64,000 bases of DNA, taken from Butyricicoccus sp. OM04-18BH (GTDB lineage Bacteria; Bacillota; Clostridia; Oscillospirales; Butyricicoccaceae). Below, piece after piece: positions 8,634 to 16,552 of the stretch. The position numbers were made by a program, and so were the translations under genes. The notes under the pieces are model-generated. The model searched no databases. It saw nothing but the letters and a program-made list of their open reading frames with translations, and was not told the origin of the DNA. The stretch's first letter is position 1. Every line of letters begins with the position of its first letter. Where the stretch lies: the NCBI RefSeq assembly GCF_003481705.1, contig NZ_QULN01000002.1, positions 372,001-436,000 of the forward strand, given 5' to 3'.

Positions 8634-9824
8634 ATGAACGTTTACATCTGTTCCGCTGCCCGTACCGCAATCGGCACTTACGGCGGCACCCTCCGCGATG
8701 TACACTCCTCCGAGCTTGGCACCGCTGCTGCAAAGGCAGCTATCGAGCGTGCAGGCGTTGACAAGGAAGCAATCGACGAGGTTCTGTTCGGTCAGGTACT
8801 GCAGGGCGGCGTAGGCCAGAACGTAGCACGTCAGGTTTGCCTGAAGTCCGGTCTGCCGATCACCACCCCGGCTATGACCCTGAACAAGGTTTGCGCTTCC
8901 TCCATGCGTGCCATCTCCCTCGGCACCCAGATCATCCGTTCCGGCGAGAACAAGATGATGCTGGTAGGCGGCTGCGAGTCTATGTCCGGTGCTCCGTACA
9001 TCTCCCGCGATACCCGCTGGGGTGCTCGCATGGGCGACAAGAAGCTGGTCGATATGATGGTATACGACGGCGTATTTGATGTATTCAACCAGTATCACAT
9101 GGGCATCACCGCTGAAAACGTAGCTGAAAAGTACGGCATCACCCGCGAGATGCAGGACGAGATCGCTCTCGCTTCCCAGCAGAAGGCTGCTGCCGCTATC
9201 GCTAACGGCCGCTTCAAGGACGAGATCGTTCCGATCGAAGTCAAGAAGAAGAAGGAAACCGTTATCTTTGATACCGATGAGCACGTAAAGCCGAACACCA
9301 CTCTCGAGATCCTCGGCAAGCTGCGCCCGGCATTCAAGAAGGACGGCGGCACCGTAACCGCAGGCAACGCTTCCGGCATCAACGATGCAGGCGCTGCTAT
9401 GATCATCGCTTCCGAGGAGTTCGTCAAGGCAAACGGCCTCAAGCCGCTGGCTAAGGTTCGTGCCTGGGGTTCTGTCGGCTGCGATCCGTCCATCATGGGC
9501 GTAGGTCCGATCGAGTCCACCCGTCAGGCTCTGTCCCGTGCAGGTCTGACCGTTGCTGACCTCGACCTGATCGAGTCCAACGAGGCATTTGCTGCACAGG
9601 CTGCTGCTGTTAACCGTGAGCTTGGCTTCGACATGGACAAGGTTAACGTAAACGGCGGCGCAATCGCTCTGGGCCACCCGATCGGTGCAGCAGGCTGCCG
9701 CATCACCACCACCCTGATCTACGAAATGATCAAGCGCGACCTGACCATCGGTCTGGCTACCATGTGCATCGGCGGCGGTATGGGCGAAGCTATCATCGTC
9801 GAGCGCGACGAACTCTGCAAGTAA
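8634..9824 (+). CDS. thl: acetyl-CoA acetyltransferase (thiolase)
   Basis: 396 aa. It condenses two acetyl-CoA to acetoacetyl-CoA, the entry step of the acetyl-CoA route to butyrate. The nucleophilic Cys is at residue 87 (NKVCASSM), the second-site His at 348 (GHPIGAAG) and the general-base Cys at 378 (CIGGGMG), matching the canonical biosynthetic thiolases in both spacing and length. AAAGGAGAAA precedes the ATG. It is followed by an unusually structured 263-base gap and then crotonase and hydroxybutyryl-CoA dehydrogenase, so the genes form a central butyrate cluster with its own promoter. Confidence 0.96.
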   Translation: MNVYICSAARTAIGTYGGTLRDVHSSELGTAAAKAAIERAGVDKEAIDEVLFGQVLQGGVGQNVARQVCLKSGLPITTPAMTLNKVCASSMRAISLGTQIIRSGENKMMLVGGCESMSGAPYISRDTRWGARMGDKKLVDMMVYDGVFDVFNQYHMGITAENVAEKYGITREMQDEIALASQQKAAAAIANGRFKDEIVPIEVKKKKETVIFDTDEHVKPNTTLEILGKLRPAFKKDGGTVTAGNASGINDAGAAMIIASEEFVKANGLKPLAKVRAWGSVGCDPSIMGVGPIESTRQALSRAGLTVADLDLIESNEAFAAQAAAVNRELGFDMDKVNVNGGAIALGHPIGAAGCRITTTLIYEMIKRDLTIGLATMCIGGGMGEAIIVERDELCK

Positions 9825-9831
9825 CGCTTGC

Positions 9832-10060
9832 TATAGGGGGCTTCAAAAGTCCCCTATATACCAAAATCAGTTCCGTAGAAACTGATTTTGGATACCCGAA
9901 CGACGCCGCCCACGGCGGCTGGGTCGGGGTGTAAAAACCCACGCGCATGTCGCGGGTTTTTACGAACAGAAGCTCGCTTCTGTTCTATTTTGACTGCAAA
10001 CATCCTTTGGATGTTTGTCCGTCTCCGCATGGGGACGATCTCCGAGGGTCAGCCTTGGAG
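9832..10060 (+). other. tract of eight consecutive hairpins between thiolase and crotonase
   Basis: The gap is almost entirely made of back-to-back perfect or near-perfect inverted repeats: 9832-9858 (8 bp), 9861-9891 (12 bp), 9895-9928 (5 + 6 bp), 9931-9963 (10 bp), 9964-9985 (9-10 bp), 9997-10017 (9 bp), 10021-10036 (6 bp with a G-T pair) and 10040-10060 (8 bp with a G-T pair). The arms differ from one hairpin to the next. Only the fourth resembles a terminator in having long A/T arms. No reading frame of note is present. The tract may fix mRNA ends or stability between cistrons, or be a mobile repeat. Confidence 0.8.
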
Positions 10061-10087
10061 AACATATACTGAAAGGAAGTCTTAAAA

Positions 10088-10906
10088 ATGACTGACGTAG
10101 TAATCGAAAAAAAGGGCCATGTTGCCATCGTTAAGATCGAGCATATGAAGGCCATGAACGCTCTGTCCACCGACATGTACGCTCAGCTCGAGGAAGCTTT
10201 CGACGAGCTGGCTAAGGATCTGGACAACGTTTACGCTGTCGTTCTGACCGGTTCCTCCACCGTCAACAAGAAGGGCAAGACCGTCAACTCCTTCGTTGCA
10301 GGCGCAGACATCTCCGAGATGGCTACCAAGACCTGTGAGGAAGGCAAGCTGTTCGGCAACGAGTCCAACCGCGTCTGCTGGAAGATCGAGAACTTCAAGC
10401 GCCCGGTCATCGCTGCAATCAACGGTTTCTGCCTCGGCGGCGGCTGCGAGCTGGCCATGTCCTGCGACATCCGTCTCGCTTCCGAGAACGCAACCTTCGG
10501 TCAGCCGGAAGTTGGTCTGGGCATCACCCCGGGCTGCGGCGGCACCCAGCGTCTGGCTCGCCTCGTAGGCGCAGGCAAGGCGAAGGAAATGCTCTACACT
10601 GCACGCGGCAACTACTCCGCTCAGGACGCTCTGGACATGGGTCTGGTTAACTACGTATATCCGCTCGAGAACCTGCTCGACGAGGCTGTAAAGCTCGCTG
10701 AGGAGATCGCTGCTCAGGCTCCGATCGCTGTTTCTCTGGTCAAGGAAGCTGTCAACGTTGGTCAGCAGACCGACCTGAACTCTGCTCTGAAGTTCGAGGG
10801 CAATGTCTTTGCACAGTGCTTCGCTACCGAGGATCAGAAGTACGGCATGGCTTACTTCCTCGACAAGAACCGCGACAAGCCGGCCAAGGAATTCAAGAAC
10901 AAGTAA
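10088..10906 (+). CDS. crt: crotonase / 3-hydroxybutyryl-CoA dehydratase
   Basis: 272 aa enoyl-CoA hydratase. It interconverts 3-hydroxybutyryl-CoA and crotonyl-CoA. The oxyanion-hole segments are visible as SFVAGADISEM and NGFCLGGGCELAM, and the two catalytic Glu residues fall in the GGGCELAMSCD and FGQPEVGLGITPG stretches typical of bacterial crotonases. AAAGGAAG precedes the ATG after the hairpin tract. Its product is also the product of the AbfD branch, so both routes meet here. The protein is slightly longer than the usual 260 aa because of a KKGKTV insertion after the first beta strands. Confidence 0.95.
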   Translation: MTDVVIEKKGHVAIVKIEHMKAMNALSTDMYAQLEEAFDELAKDLDNVYAVVLTGSSTVNKKGKTVNSFVAGADISEMATKTCEEGKLFGNESNRVCWKIENFKRPVIAAINGFCLGGGCELAMSCDIRLASENATFGQPEVGLGITPGCGGTQRLARLVGAGKAKEMLYTARGNYSAQDALDMGLVNYVYPLENLLDEAVKLAEEIAAQAPIAVSLVKEAVNVGQQTDLNSALKFEGNVFAQCFATEDQKYGMAYFLDKNRDKPAKEFKNK

Positions 10907-10929
10907 TTTCCCCTGTGTACATCCGCATG

Positions 10930-10976
10930 AGGGGGAGCTTCACCGCTCCCCTTCTGCATTGATTTCCGAGAAATCA
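10930..10976 (+). other. two hairpins in the crt-hbd gap
   Basis: GGGGAGC/GCTCCCC (10930-10953) is followed by TGATTTC/GAAATCA (10960-10976). They continue the habit of structured spacers in this cluster and leave room for the GAGAGAGG ribosome site of hbd. Confidence 0.5.
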
Positions 10977-11019
10977 CAATCAAAGAACCGATGAGTGAGT
11001 AAGAGAGAGGTTTTATAAC

Positions 11020-11892
11020 ATGAAAGTATGTGTATTCGGCGCAGGCAATATGGGCGCACGCATTACGGAAGTTTTCCTGAACGCTGGCCATGACGTCACC
11101 ATGATCGACATTAAGCCGGAGTTCACCGAGCGCGGCAAGACCGTCATCGCTCATGACTACGACTTCCTCGTAAAGAAGGGCAAGATGACCGAGGAGCACA
11201 AGGATGAGCTTCTTGCTGCCCTCAAGACCACGGTAGACCGCAACGCCGCTGCCGACGCTGACTTCGTCATGGAAGTTATTCTGGAGCGCATGGATCTGAA
11301 GAAGGATCTGCTTGAGGATCTGGACAAGATCTGCCCGGAGCACACCATCTTCGCTTCCAACACCTCCGCCCTGTCCGTAACCGAAATGGCTGCATGCATT
11401 CCGCACCGTTCGGACAAGTTCATCGGCTGCCACTTCTTCAACCCGGCTCAGATCATGAAGCTGGTTGAGGTTACCCGCGCACTTCAGACCTCGGATGAGA
11501 CCTTCCAGACCGCGTTCGATCTGATGGCTTCTCTGGGCAAGACTCCGATTGCCGTTCACGAGGGTCCGGGTTTTGTTGTTAACCGCATCCTGATTCCGAT
11601 GATGAACGAGGCTATGGGTATCGTTGCTGACGGTATCGCTTCCCCGGCTGACGTTGATGTTGCTATGCAGCTCGGCGCCGGCATGAAGTCCGGTCCGCTT
11701 CACACTGCTGACCTGGTTGGCCACGACGTTAACCTCGCTATCATGGAGACCCTGTACCACGAGACCGGCGACCCGAAGTACCGTCCGCATCCGCTGATGC
11801 GCAAGATGGTTCGCGCAGGCTGGCTCGGCGTTAAGACCGGCAAGGGCTTCTTCGAATACGACGGCCCGTTCGGCAAGGAGATCGTCAAGTAA
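11020..11892 (+). CDS. hbd: 3-hydroxybutyryl-CoA dehydrogenase
   Basis: 290 aa NAD(P)-dependent enzyme reducing acetoacetyl-CoA to 3-hydroxybutyryl-CoA. The Rossmann motif GAGNMGARI is at residues 6-14. The C-terminal helical domain carries the SNTSALSVTEMA and HFFNPAQIMKLVEV blocks with the catalytic His, and the ending GWLGVKTGKGFFEY of short-chain dehydrogenases. It is the last gene of the cluster and is followed by a strong terminator. Butyryl-CoA dehydrogenase and electron-transfer flavoprotein genes, often adjacent in clostridia, are not found in this window. Confidence 0.96.
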   Translation: MKVCVFGAGNMGARITEVFLNAGHDVTMIDIKPEFTERGKTVIAHDYDFLVKKGKMTEEHKDELLAALKTTVDRNAAADADFVMEVILERMDLKKDLLEDLDKICPEHTIFASNTSALSVTEMAACIPHRSDKFIGCHFFNPAQIMKLVEVTRALQTSDETFQTAFDLMASLGKTPIAVHEGPGFVVNRILIPMMNEAMGIVADGIASPADVDVAMQLGAGMKSGPLHTADLVGHDVNLAIMETLYHETGDPKYRPHPLMRKMVRAGWLGVKTGKGFFEYDGPFGKEIVK

Positions 11893-11923
11893 ATACAGTA
11901 TTTTACTGAAATTTACATAACAA

Positions 11924-11960
11924 AAAAAGACTACTTTGCACAATGCACAGTAGTCTTTTT
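11924..11960 (+). terminator. terminator of the butyrate cluster
   Basis: A perfect 12-bp stem (arms 11924-11935 and 11949-11960) with A-tract on the left and five T residues on the right works in both directions. It ends the hbd transcript and could also stop the minus-strand spmB transcript. Confidence 0.85.
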
Positions 11961-12084
11961 CATTTGTGATAATATTTTCTCGTGCGCTTTTATCTACTTT
12001 GCACAACTAACCTCATATATCTTTGTTGTAAACGACAAAGTTGCTGAAATCATATGGTTTTTCGACTTTAAATGCGTTATAATA

Positions 12085-12612
12085 TTAACAAATTGGGAAT
12101 AATTTATCAGCAAGCGCTGCGGACATCATAAAAGCTGCCAAATCTGCGCATAATGCTGCCGGAATTGCGTAACGAGTCCTCTTGAGCCCGAGATGTCCGG
12201 CATATAGGCCTATGGTATAAATGCTTGTTTCCGACGATCCGAGCATGACTGCTGCGACGCGGCCGACATAGCTGTCCGGTCCCGCAGTACGGATGAGTTC
12301 GCTCCCGAGCGCAAGTCCTCCTCCTCCGCTGATTGGTTTGAGCAGCGCGAGAGGAACACACTCCTGCGGGATGCCGAGCAGATGGAACAGCGGCGCCAGC
12401 CACGCTGACGCAAGATCGATCGCGCCGGAAGCGCGCAGCATATATACTGCCGTCAGCATGCCGATCATCGTCGGCAGAATGCCGACAGCTGTCTGCATTC
12501 CCTTTTTAGCCCCTTCTATGAAAACCGGAAATACTGCCGTTCCTCTGTATACAGCGTACATTGCCGTAAAGGCAAGCAGGAACGGTACGACCGCCGCCTG
12601 TATGGTTTGCAA
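12085..12612 (-). CDS. spmB: spore maturation protein B
   Basis: 175 aa from TTG 12612; AAGGAAAGAAGG lies 7 bases upstream, while upstream in-frame codons have no ribosome site and would overlap spmA. It is a membrane protein with about five hydrophobic segments and the SpmB-type blocks ALLKPISGGGGLALGSELI and VMLGSSETSIYTIGLYAG. SpmB acts with SpmA in core dehydration and heat resistance of the developing spore, probably as a nucleoside-transporter-like membrane pair. The length equals that of the Bacillus protein. It follows spmA by 34 bases on the same strand, so the two form an operon. Confidence 0.92.
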   Translation of the reverse strand: MQTIQAAVVPFLLAFTAMYAVYRGTAVFPVFIEGAKKGMQTAVGILPTMIGMLTAVYMLRASGAIDLASAWLAPLFHLLGIPQECVPLALLKPISGGGGLALGSELIRTAGPDSYVGRVAAVMLGSSETSIYTIGLYAGHLGLKRTRYAIPAALCADLAAFMMSAALADKLFPIC

Positions 12613-12646
12613 GGCATAACCTTCTTTCCTTAAACCGCAGGCAGCA

Positions 12647-13246
12647 CTATTTTTGATACGCAGCCTTCTCAGACGGAAAAACTGCACGGCCTGCTCTGCA
12701 CAGCAGGAGCGCTGTCGCAACCGATACGATGGAGGCACCCCATACCGGCAGCATAATGTCAAACGGTTCCTGCGCCCCGCAGGCTGCCCGCACTGCGGCA
12801 ACTGTGGACGGCACGAGCTGAATGGAAGCCGAATTGAGCACGATCAGTGTCAATACAGCGTCCGAAGCCGTATCGCTGCCGGACAATTTATGCAGTCGCG
12901 ACGCGGCACGCAGACCAAGCGGAGTGGCGGCGTTCGATAGGCCCAGCAGATTTGCCGTGACATTCGCGCTCACCGCCTGCATCGCTTCGCTGTCCTCAGA
13001 GGCTTTTCCGAACAGCGGACGCAGCACCGGCATCAAGAACCGCGCGATAATATGGGTCAATCCGCTCTGCTGCATCAGTTCCATAATGCCGCTCCAGAAG
13101 CACATCAGTCCGGCGATGCCGATCGCAAGCGTTACTGCGCCTGCGGCTCCTTCTGTGAGCGCGGCGGATACCTCAGACAGCCGCCCCGTCACTGCTCCGC
13201 AGACAAACGCGAGGGTGAGAAATGCGGCCCACAGCACGTTCAGCAT
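12647..13246 (-). CDS. spmA: spore maturation protein A
   Basis: 199 aa, first gene of the spmA-spmB pair. It starts MLNVLWAAFLTLAFVCG and carries the SpmA hallmark GLSNAATPLGLRAA and LIVLNSASIQLVPSTVAA segments with several membrane helices. Known SpmA proteins are made in the mother cell and needed for full dehydration of the spore core. A GGGGGGACAG stretch upstream can serve as ribosome site. The promoter region is shared with the divergent AbrB-like gene, which starts 93 bases away; no clear sigma-E consensus could be assigned. Confidence 0.93.
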   Translation of the reverse strand: MLNVLWAAFLTLAFVCGAVTGRLSEVSAALTEGAAGAVTLAIGIAGLMCFWSGIMELMQQSGLTHIIARFLMPVLRPLFGKASEDSEAMQAVSANVTANLLGLSNAATPLGLRAASRLHKLSGSDTASDAVLTLIVLNSASIQLVPSTVAAVRAACGAQEPFDIMLPVWGASIVSVATALLLCRAGRAVFPSEKAAYQK

Positions 13247-13338
13247 ACCATGCTGTCCCCCCTTTCGACGCGAAATCCTTTGACGGATCGTGTATAGATG
13301 AAATGGAAAAAGAAATGAAATTGAAGGAGTGTTTTAAC

Positions 13339-13581
13339 ATGAAATCCACCGGTATTGTCCGTAAGGTTGATGAACTCGGCCGTATCGTTCTTCCGATCGA
13401 GCTGCGCCGCACCATGGGAATCGACGTCAAGGACGCACTCGAAATCTACGTTGAGGGCGACACCATCATGCTCAGAAAATACGAGCCGTCCTGCGTATTC
13501 TGCGGCAACGCAAAGGATATTATCCACTTTAAGGGTAAGAATGTTTGCAGCACCTGCGCTCGCGAGCTTGGAATGCTCTGA
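13339..13581 (+). CDS. AbrB/SpoVT-type transition-state regulator
   Basis: 80 aa from ATG 13339 behind AAGGAG; the longer frame starting at 13222 would begin inside spmA control DNA and lacks a good site. Residues 1-50 form the swapped-hairpin DNA-binding domain (MKSTGIVRKVDELGRIVLPIELRRTMG-type start). The end has two Cys pairs, CVFCGN and CSTCARE, which look like a small zinc-binding tail common in clostridial AbrB paralogues. Such proteins repress post-exponential genes during growth and act as homotetramers. It sits among sporulation genes and diverges from spmA-spmB, which it could control. Confidence 0.88.
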   Translation: MKSTGIVRKVDELGRIVLPIELRRTMGIDVKDALEIYVEGDTIMLRKYEPSCVFCGNAKDIIHFKGKNVCSTCARELGML

Positions 13582-13599
13582 TACACATACCTATTCCGT

Positions 13600-13977
13600 T
13601 TATATGGGATTATTTCGCTGCGCGGAGTTGCCCCTTTTCAAATCTGCGGAACCGGCTTCCCTTCTGGGCGGCCGGTTTTGTTTTGCGTGCGCGATGCACG
13701 CGAAGCAGCTGCCCCCCCTTTTGCGCGCTTCCTCGCGGTATTTATCCCTCGTTGCATTGCCGCCGCGGATATGCCGCTCGCTTTTGTTACGCAGCAGCAC
13801 CGCCTGCACCTCGGCGTACAGCACGGCGTTCTGCCGCTTGAGGCGCGTGGTAATATCCTTATGTACCGTCGATTTCGATACGCCGAATCGCGCAGCGGCC
13901 TGACGCACCGTCGCGCCGCTGTCGACCATATAATGCGCGAGTGCTATCGTTCTTTCCTCGGGTAAGCCTTTCACCAT
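13600..13977 (-). CDS. spoIIID: sporulation transcription regulator SpoIIID, C-terminally extended
   Basis: 125 aa. Residues 1-80 match SpoIIID: ERTIALAHYMVDSGATVRQAAARFGVSKSTVHKD is the helix-turn-helix and TRLKRQNAVLYAEV the basic tail. SpoIIID switches mother-cell gene expression between the sigma-E and sigma-K stages. Normal SpoIIID is about 80-95 aa; here the frame continues about 35-40 residues past the usual GGNATRDKYRE end into Cys- and Arg-rich sequence and stops only 19 bases from the convergent AbrB-like gene, so the tail may be translated read-through of former spacer. ATG 13977 is preceded by GGGGGG. Confidence 0.9.
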   Translation of the reverse strand: MVKGLPEERTIALAHYMVDSGATVRQAAARFGVSKSTVHKDITTRLKRQNAVLYAEVQAVLLRNKSERHIRGGNATRDKYREEARKRGGSCFACIAHAKQNRPPRREAGSADLKRGNSAQRNNPI

Positions 13978-14043
13978 CGTCCCCCCTCATCACTGCCACT
14001 TTATGAGGCGGTGACGCCGGTTAGAACTCCCCTGCGCATAGAA

Positions 14044-14086
14044 AAAACCGGAGTACAGGCCGTTTTCGTGCCCGTATTCCGGTTTT
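14044..14086. terminator. bidirectional-looking hairpin beside tetR
   Basis: AAAACCGGA and TCCGGTTTT arms with an extended GTAC/GTA stem, A-tract on one side and T-tract on the other. It can end the minus-strand tetR transcript and isolate spoIIID. Confidence 0.75.
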
Positions 14087-14089
14087 CTG

Positions 14090-14677
14090 TTACTCGACGC
14101 GAAGCGCATGTATCCCCTTTGTGTGATAATCGAGCAGGCGGTTCATGCACACGCGCACCTCACGCGGTCTTACGCGATTTTTAAGGATCTGGATGATGCC
14201 TCCCACGAGATTATCTGCCATGATCTGCGCGAGCAGCAGCGCGTTCTCCTCGTCCGCAAGCAGCGGTTCGATCTGTTGCGCGATAAGCGCGACCATCGTC
14301 GGACGCAGATGCTCGTAGCGTGTGCCCTTGCCCTGCTCCATGATGAGCAGCAGACCGTATTTTTCGGCGAGCAGGAGACTAAGGATCTCCTCCTGCAGCA
14401 GGAGTTGGAACTCGCGCGAGTCCGCGATATTGGAAAAGCGGCCGCTGCGCGAGCGCAGGATCAAATTTTTCAGTCCTTCCGCTGCACTGTCCGTCAGCTC
14501 GTAGAACAGCTCCTCCTTGTTTTTGAAGTAGTGGTACAGGTTTCCCTTGCTGATATTCACCTTGTCCGCGATCATCTGCATCGAGGTGCGGTCATAGCCG
14601 CGCTGCAAAAACAGATGCTCGGACTCAAGGAGAATCCTGTGCCGCAGCTCATCCTTCAGTACCTGCATGTTCTTCAC
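14090..14677 (-). CDS. TetR-family transcriptional regulator
   Basis: 195 aa. Residues 10-55 form a classic TetR DNA-binding domain: RILLESEHLFLQRGYDRTSMQMIADKVNISKGNLYHYFKNKEELF. The rest is a helical ligand-binding domain without recognisable specificity. TetR proteins are dimeric repressors that release DNA on binding a small molecule. The gene stands alone between two terminators, so it probably controls itself or a distant target. A weak AGAACATG-type context precedes the start; an alternative Met is at residue 4. Confidence 0.88.
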   Translation of the reverse strand: MKNMQVLKDELRHRILLESEHLFLQRGYDRTSMQMIADKVNISKGNLYHYFKNKEELFYELTDSAAEGLKNLILRSRSGRFSNIADSREFQLLLQEEILSLLLAEKYGLLLIMEQGKGTRYEHLRPTMVALIAQQIEPLLADEENALLLAQIMADNLVGGIIQILKNRVRPREVRVCMNRLLDYHTKGIHALRVE

Positions 14678-14704
14678 CCGTTCATTCTGAAAATTCAGCC
14701 GAAA

Positions 14705-14737
14705 AAGGAACGGTCTCTCATGCTGAAACCGTTCCTT
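14705..14737 (-). terminator. terminator of the TSCPD gene
   Basis: On the minus strand a 10-bp stem (AAGGAACGGT/ACCGTTCCTT) is followed by TTTTT. It ends the three-gene minus-strand block that starts at 16308. Confidence 0.8.
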
Positions 14738-14752
14738 CGCTCGTTTTACGGC

Positions 14753-15010
14753 TTATTTTGCGCTCTCAAGCGCCTGTCGAACGCCCTGCGCGAGCTGATC
14801 CGAGCAGCTCGTACCGCGTCCGTTGCAGGAAATACCGCGGAAATAGCCCTCGATCTGATCGACCGTCATGCCCTCGACAACGCGGCTGATGGCCTGAAGA
14901 TTGCCGTTGCAGCCGCCCGTAAAGCTGACGTTGTGCACGGTATCACCCTCCAGATCGAACGAAATTCGCATCGGGCAAACCCCATGCGGCTTGTAATCAA
15001 AATGCTGCAT
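14753..15010 (-). CDS. TSCPD-domain protein (TIGR03905 type)
   Basis: 85 aa. The sequence MQHFDYKPHGVCPMRISFDL, then VSFTGGCNGNLQAISRVVEGM and CNGRGTSCSDQLAQGV matches the small stand-alone TSCPD family, named for a motif also found at the C terminus of some ribonucleotide reductases, where Cys residues bind metal. The cellular role of the stand-alone form is not established. It starts 20 bases after the stop of the HAD gene on the same strand behind AGGAGGACAGG, so they are co-transcribed. Confidence 0.85.
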   Translation of the reverse strand: MQHFDYKPHGVCPMRISFDLEGDTVHNVSFTGGCNGNLQAISRVVEGMTVDQIEGYFRGISCNGRGTSCSDQLAQGVRQALESAK

Positions 15011-15030
15011 CCTGTTCCTGTCCTCCTAAG

Positions 15031-15738
15031 TTAAAAAAGCGTGCGGATATGGTCCGCGGCCTCAAGGAAATCGTGCGCCTCGAAGCAGCCTACCTCGCTC
15101 TCGGGGCGTTCCTTGTGCGTCCAGTTGAGCCAGATACCGGAAATACCGGCCCCATGTGCGCCGCAAACATCATGTGTGAAGTTGTCGCCCACCATGAGCG
15201 CTTCGTCCGACTGCACGCCGCATTTGCGCATAGCGAGATCAAAGATCGTGCGGTGCGGCTTGTCAATGCCGGCCTCCTCGCTCGTTACAAGATAGTCAAT
15301 GCGCTCGGAAAGGCCGAGGCGCATGAGCTTTTCCATCTGAATATCCGCAAGCATATTGGTGACGACGGCAATCCTGATGCCTCGCGCGTGAAGCTCGTCC
15401 ATAAACTCGGGAGCGCCCGGACGCACAGTCATTTTCGCGAACACGGCATCCCAGTAGACGGCAGCCGCTTTTCGGGCATACGGAACGGCATTCAGACCCA
15501 TGTTTTCCAGCGCACGCTGCGCAAACAGCACGCGGTCGTGGATCGGCGGCATATCCGGCTGCTCGGCGGCGAGCTGCTTTCTTGCGCTCAGAAACGCGGC
15601 GTCGAAGCCGTGTCCGGCCTCGCCAAAGGTCTCCTGTGCCCACTTTTCCATGCACTCATAGGCGTAACGGTCACCAGCCTGGAAGCTCGTATAGAGCGTA
15701 TCGTCCAGATCAAAAAATACTGCTTTCAGCTTGCTCAC
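15031..15738 (-). CDS. HAD-family phosphatase
   Basis: 235 aa, GTG start with GAGGTGCG upstream. Haloacid dehalogenase fold: motif I DLDDTLYTS with the nucleophilic Asp near residue 11, motif II VVTNM, motif III Lys region DKPHRTIFD and motif IV MVGDNFTHDV. The cap domain sits between motifs I and II as in YjjG/pyrophosphatase-like members, which remove phosphate from nucleotides or sugars. The substrate cannot be inferred. It is the middle gene of a minus-strand group with the YwlG-like gene 9 bases upstream and the TSCPD gene downstream. Confidence 0.88.
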   Translation of the reverse strand: MSKLKAVFFDLDDTLYTSFQAGDRYAYECMEKWAQETFGEAGHGFDAAFLSARKQLAAEQPDMPPIHDRVLFAQRALENMGLNAVPYARKAAAVYWDAVFAKMTVRPGAPEFMDELHARGIRIAVVTNMLADIQMEKLMRLGLSERIDYLVTSEEAGIDKPHRTIFDLAMRKCGVQSDEALMVGDNFTHDVCGAHGAGISGIWLNWTHKERPESEVGCFEAHDFLEAADHIRTLF

Positions 15739-15747
15739 ACACGCACC

Positions 15748-16308
15748 TCACTTGAGCTCGTCGTTATAGACAGCACGGCTGCCGCCGACGAACTTGGGTC
15801 TGCGGCGTGCGCAGACGAGCGGCGCTTCTCCGATCTTCTTCGTCTCGATGCGCAGCGGTACAACGACCGGCTTGATGTGCATGCCGATCAGCGTATTGCC
15901 GACATCCATGCCTGCGGATGCGGACTGTCTGACGCTCTCGACGGCCACCGGTTCCTCAAAGCGCTTGTATGCGGTCGTGCCGAACGAGCCGCCCGCCTTG
16001 GGCTGCGGGATGACATTGACCTCATCAAGACCGAACTTCTCTGCCGCTGCGCGCTCAACGATGAGCGCACGGTTCAGGTGCTCGCAGCACTGCGCCGCGA
16101 GGAACAGACCGTGCTTCTCGATCACGCTGTAAATGCCCTCAAACACAGCCTCAGCGACCTCAACGCTCGAATGCGTGCCGATCTTTTCGCCGCAGACCTC
16201 GCTCGACGAGCAGCCGACAACGAACAGATCACCTACGCGCAGCTTTGCCGCCGCGCAAACCTCCTCAGCTGCTCTGGCAGCCTGTTCTCTGATCTCAGAA
16301 AGTTCCAT
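15748..16308 (-). CDS. YwlG/UPF0340 family protein (TIGR01440)
   Basis: 186 aa, full length for this family. It begins with a helix rich in Ala/Glu and carries VGCSSSEVCGEKIGTHSS, QCCEHLNRALIVE and GMDVGNTLIGMHIKPV, blocks conserved in the uncharacterised YwlG proteins of Firmicutes. The function is unknown; homologues often lie near glycine hydroxymethyltransferase or upp genes, which is not the case here. AGGAGAATAACT precedes the ATG. It heads a three-gene minus-strand transcript. Confidence 0.88.
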   Translation of the reverse strand: MELSEIREQAARAAEEVCAAAKLRVGDLFVVGCSSSEVCGEKIGTHSSVEVAEAVFEGIYSVIEKHGLFLAAQCCEHLNRALIVERAAAEKFGLDEVNVIPQPKAGGSFGTTAYKRFEEPVAVESVRQSASAGMDVGNTLIGMHIKPVVVPLRIETKKIGEAPLVCARRRPKFVGGSRAVYNDELK

Positions 16309-16552
16309 AGTTATTCTCCTTTACCGGCGGAATACCGCCGTGAGTTCTATTTGCGGCCGGGAGCACGCTTTCTGTGACCGGCCGCCGCCTGTTTATCCTA
16401 TTATACTACATTTTCCGCGTCTTGTTAAGCACCCTGCGGTTTTTTCATAAATTCTCTCCATTCTCCCTTGCAAAACCGCGCGGCGCGGCCTATAATCTTT
16501 TTTAAGAGAACAGTTCTGCGGCAGCGAGCCGCATGGAAAGGAAGAAAACGTT

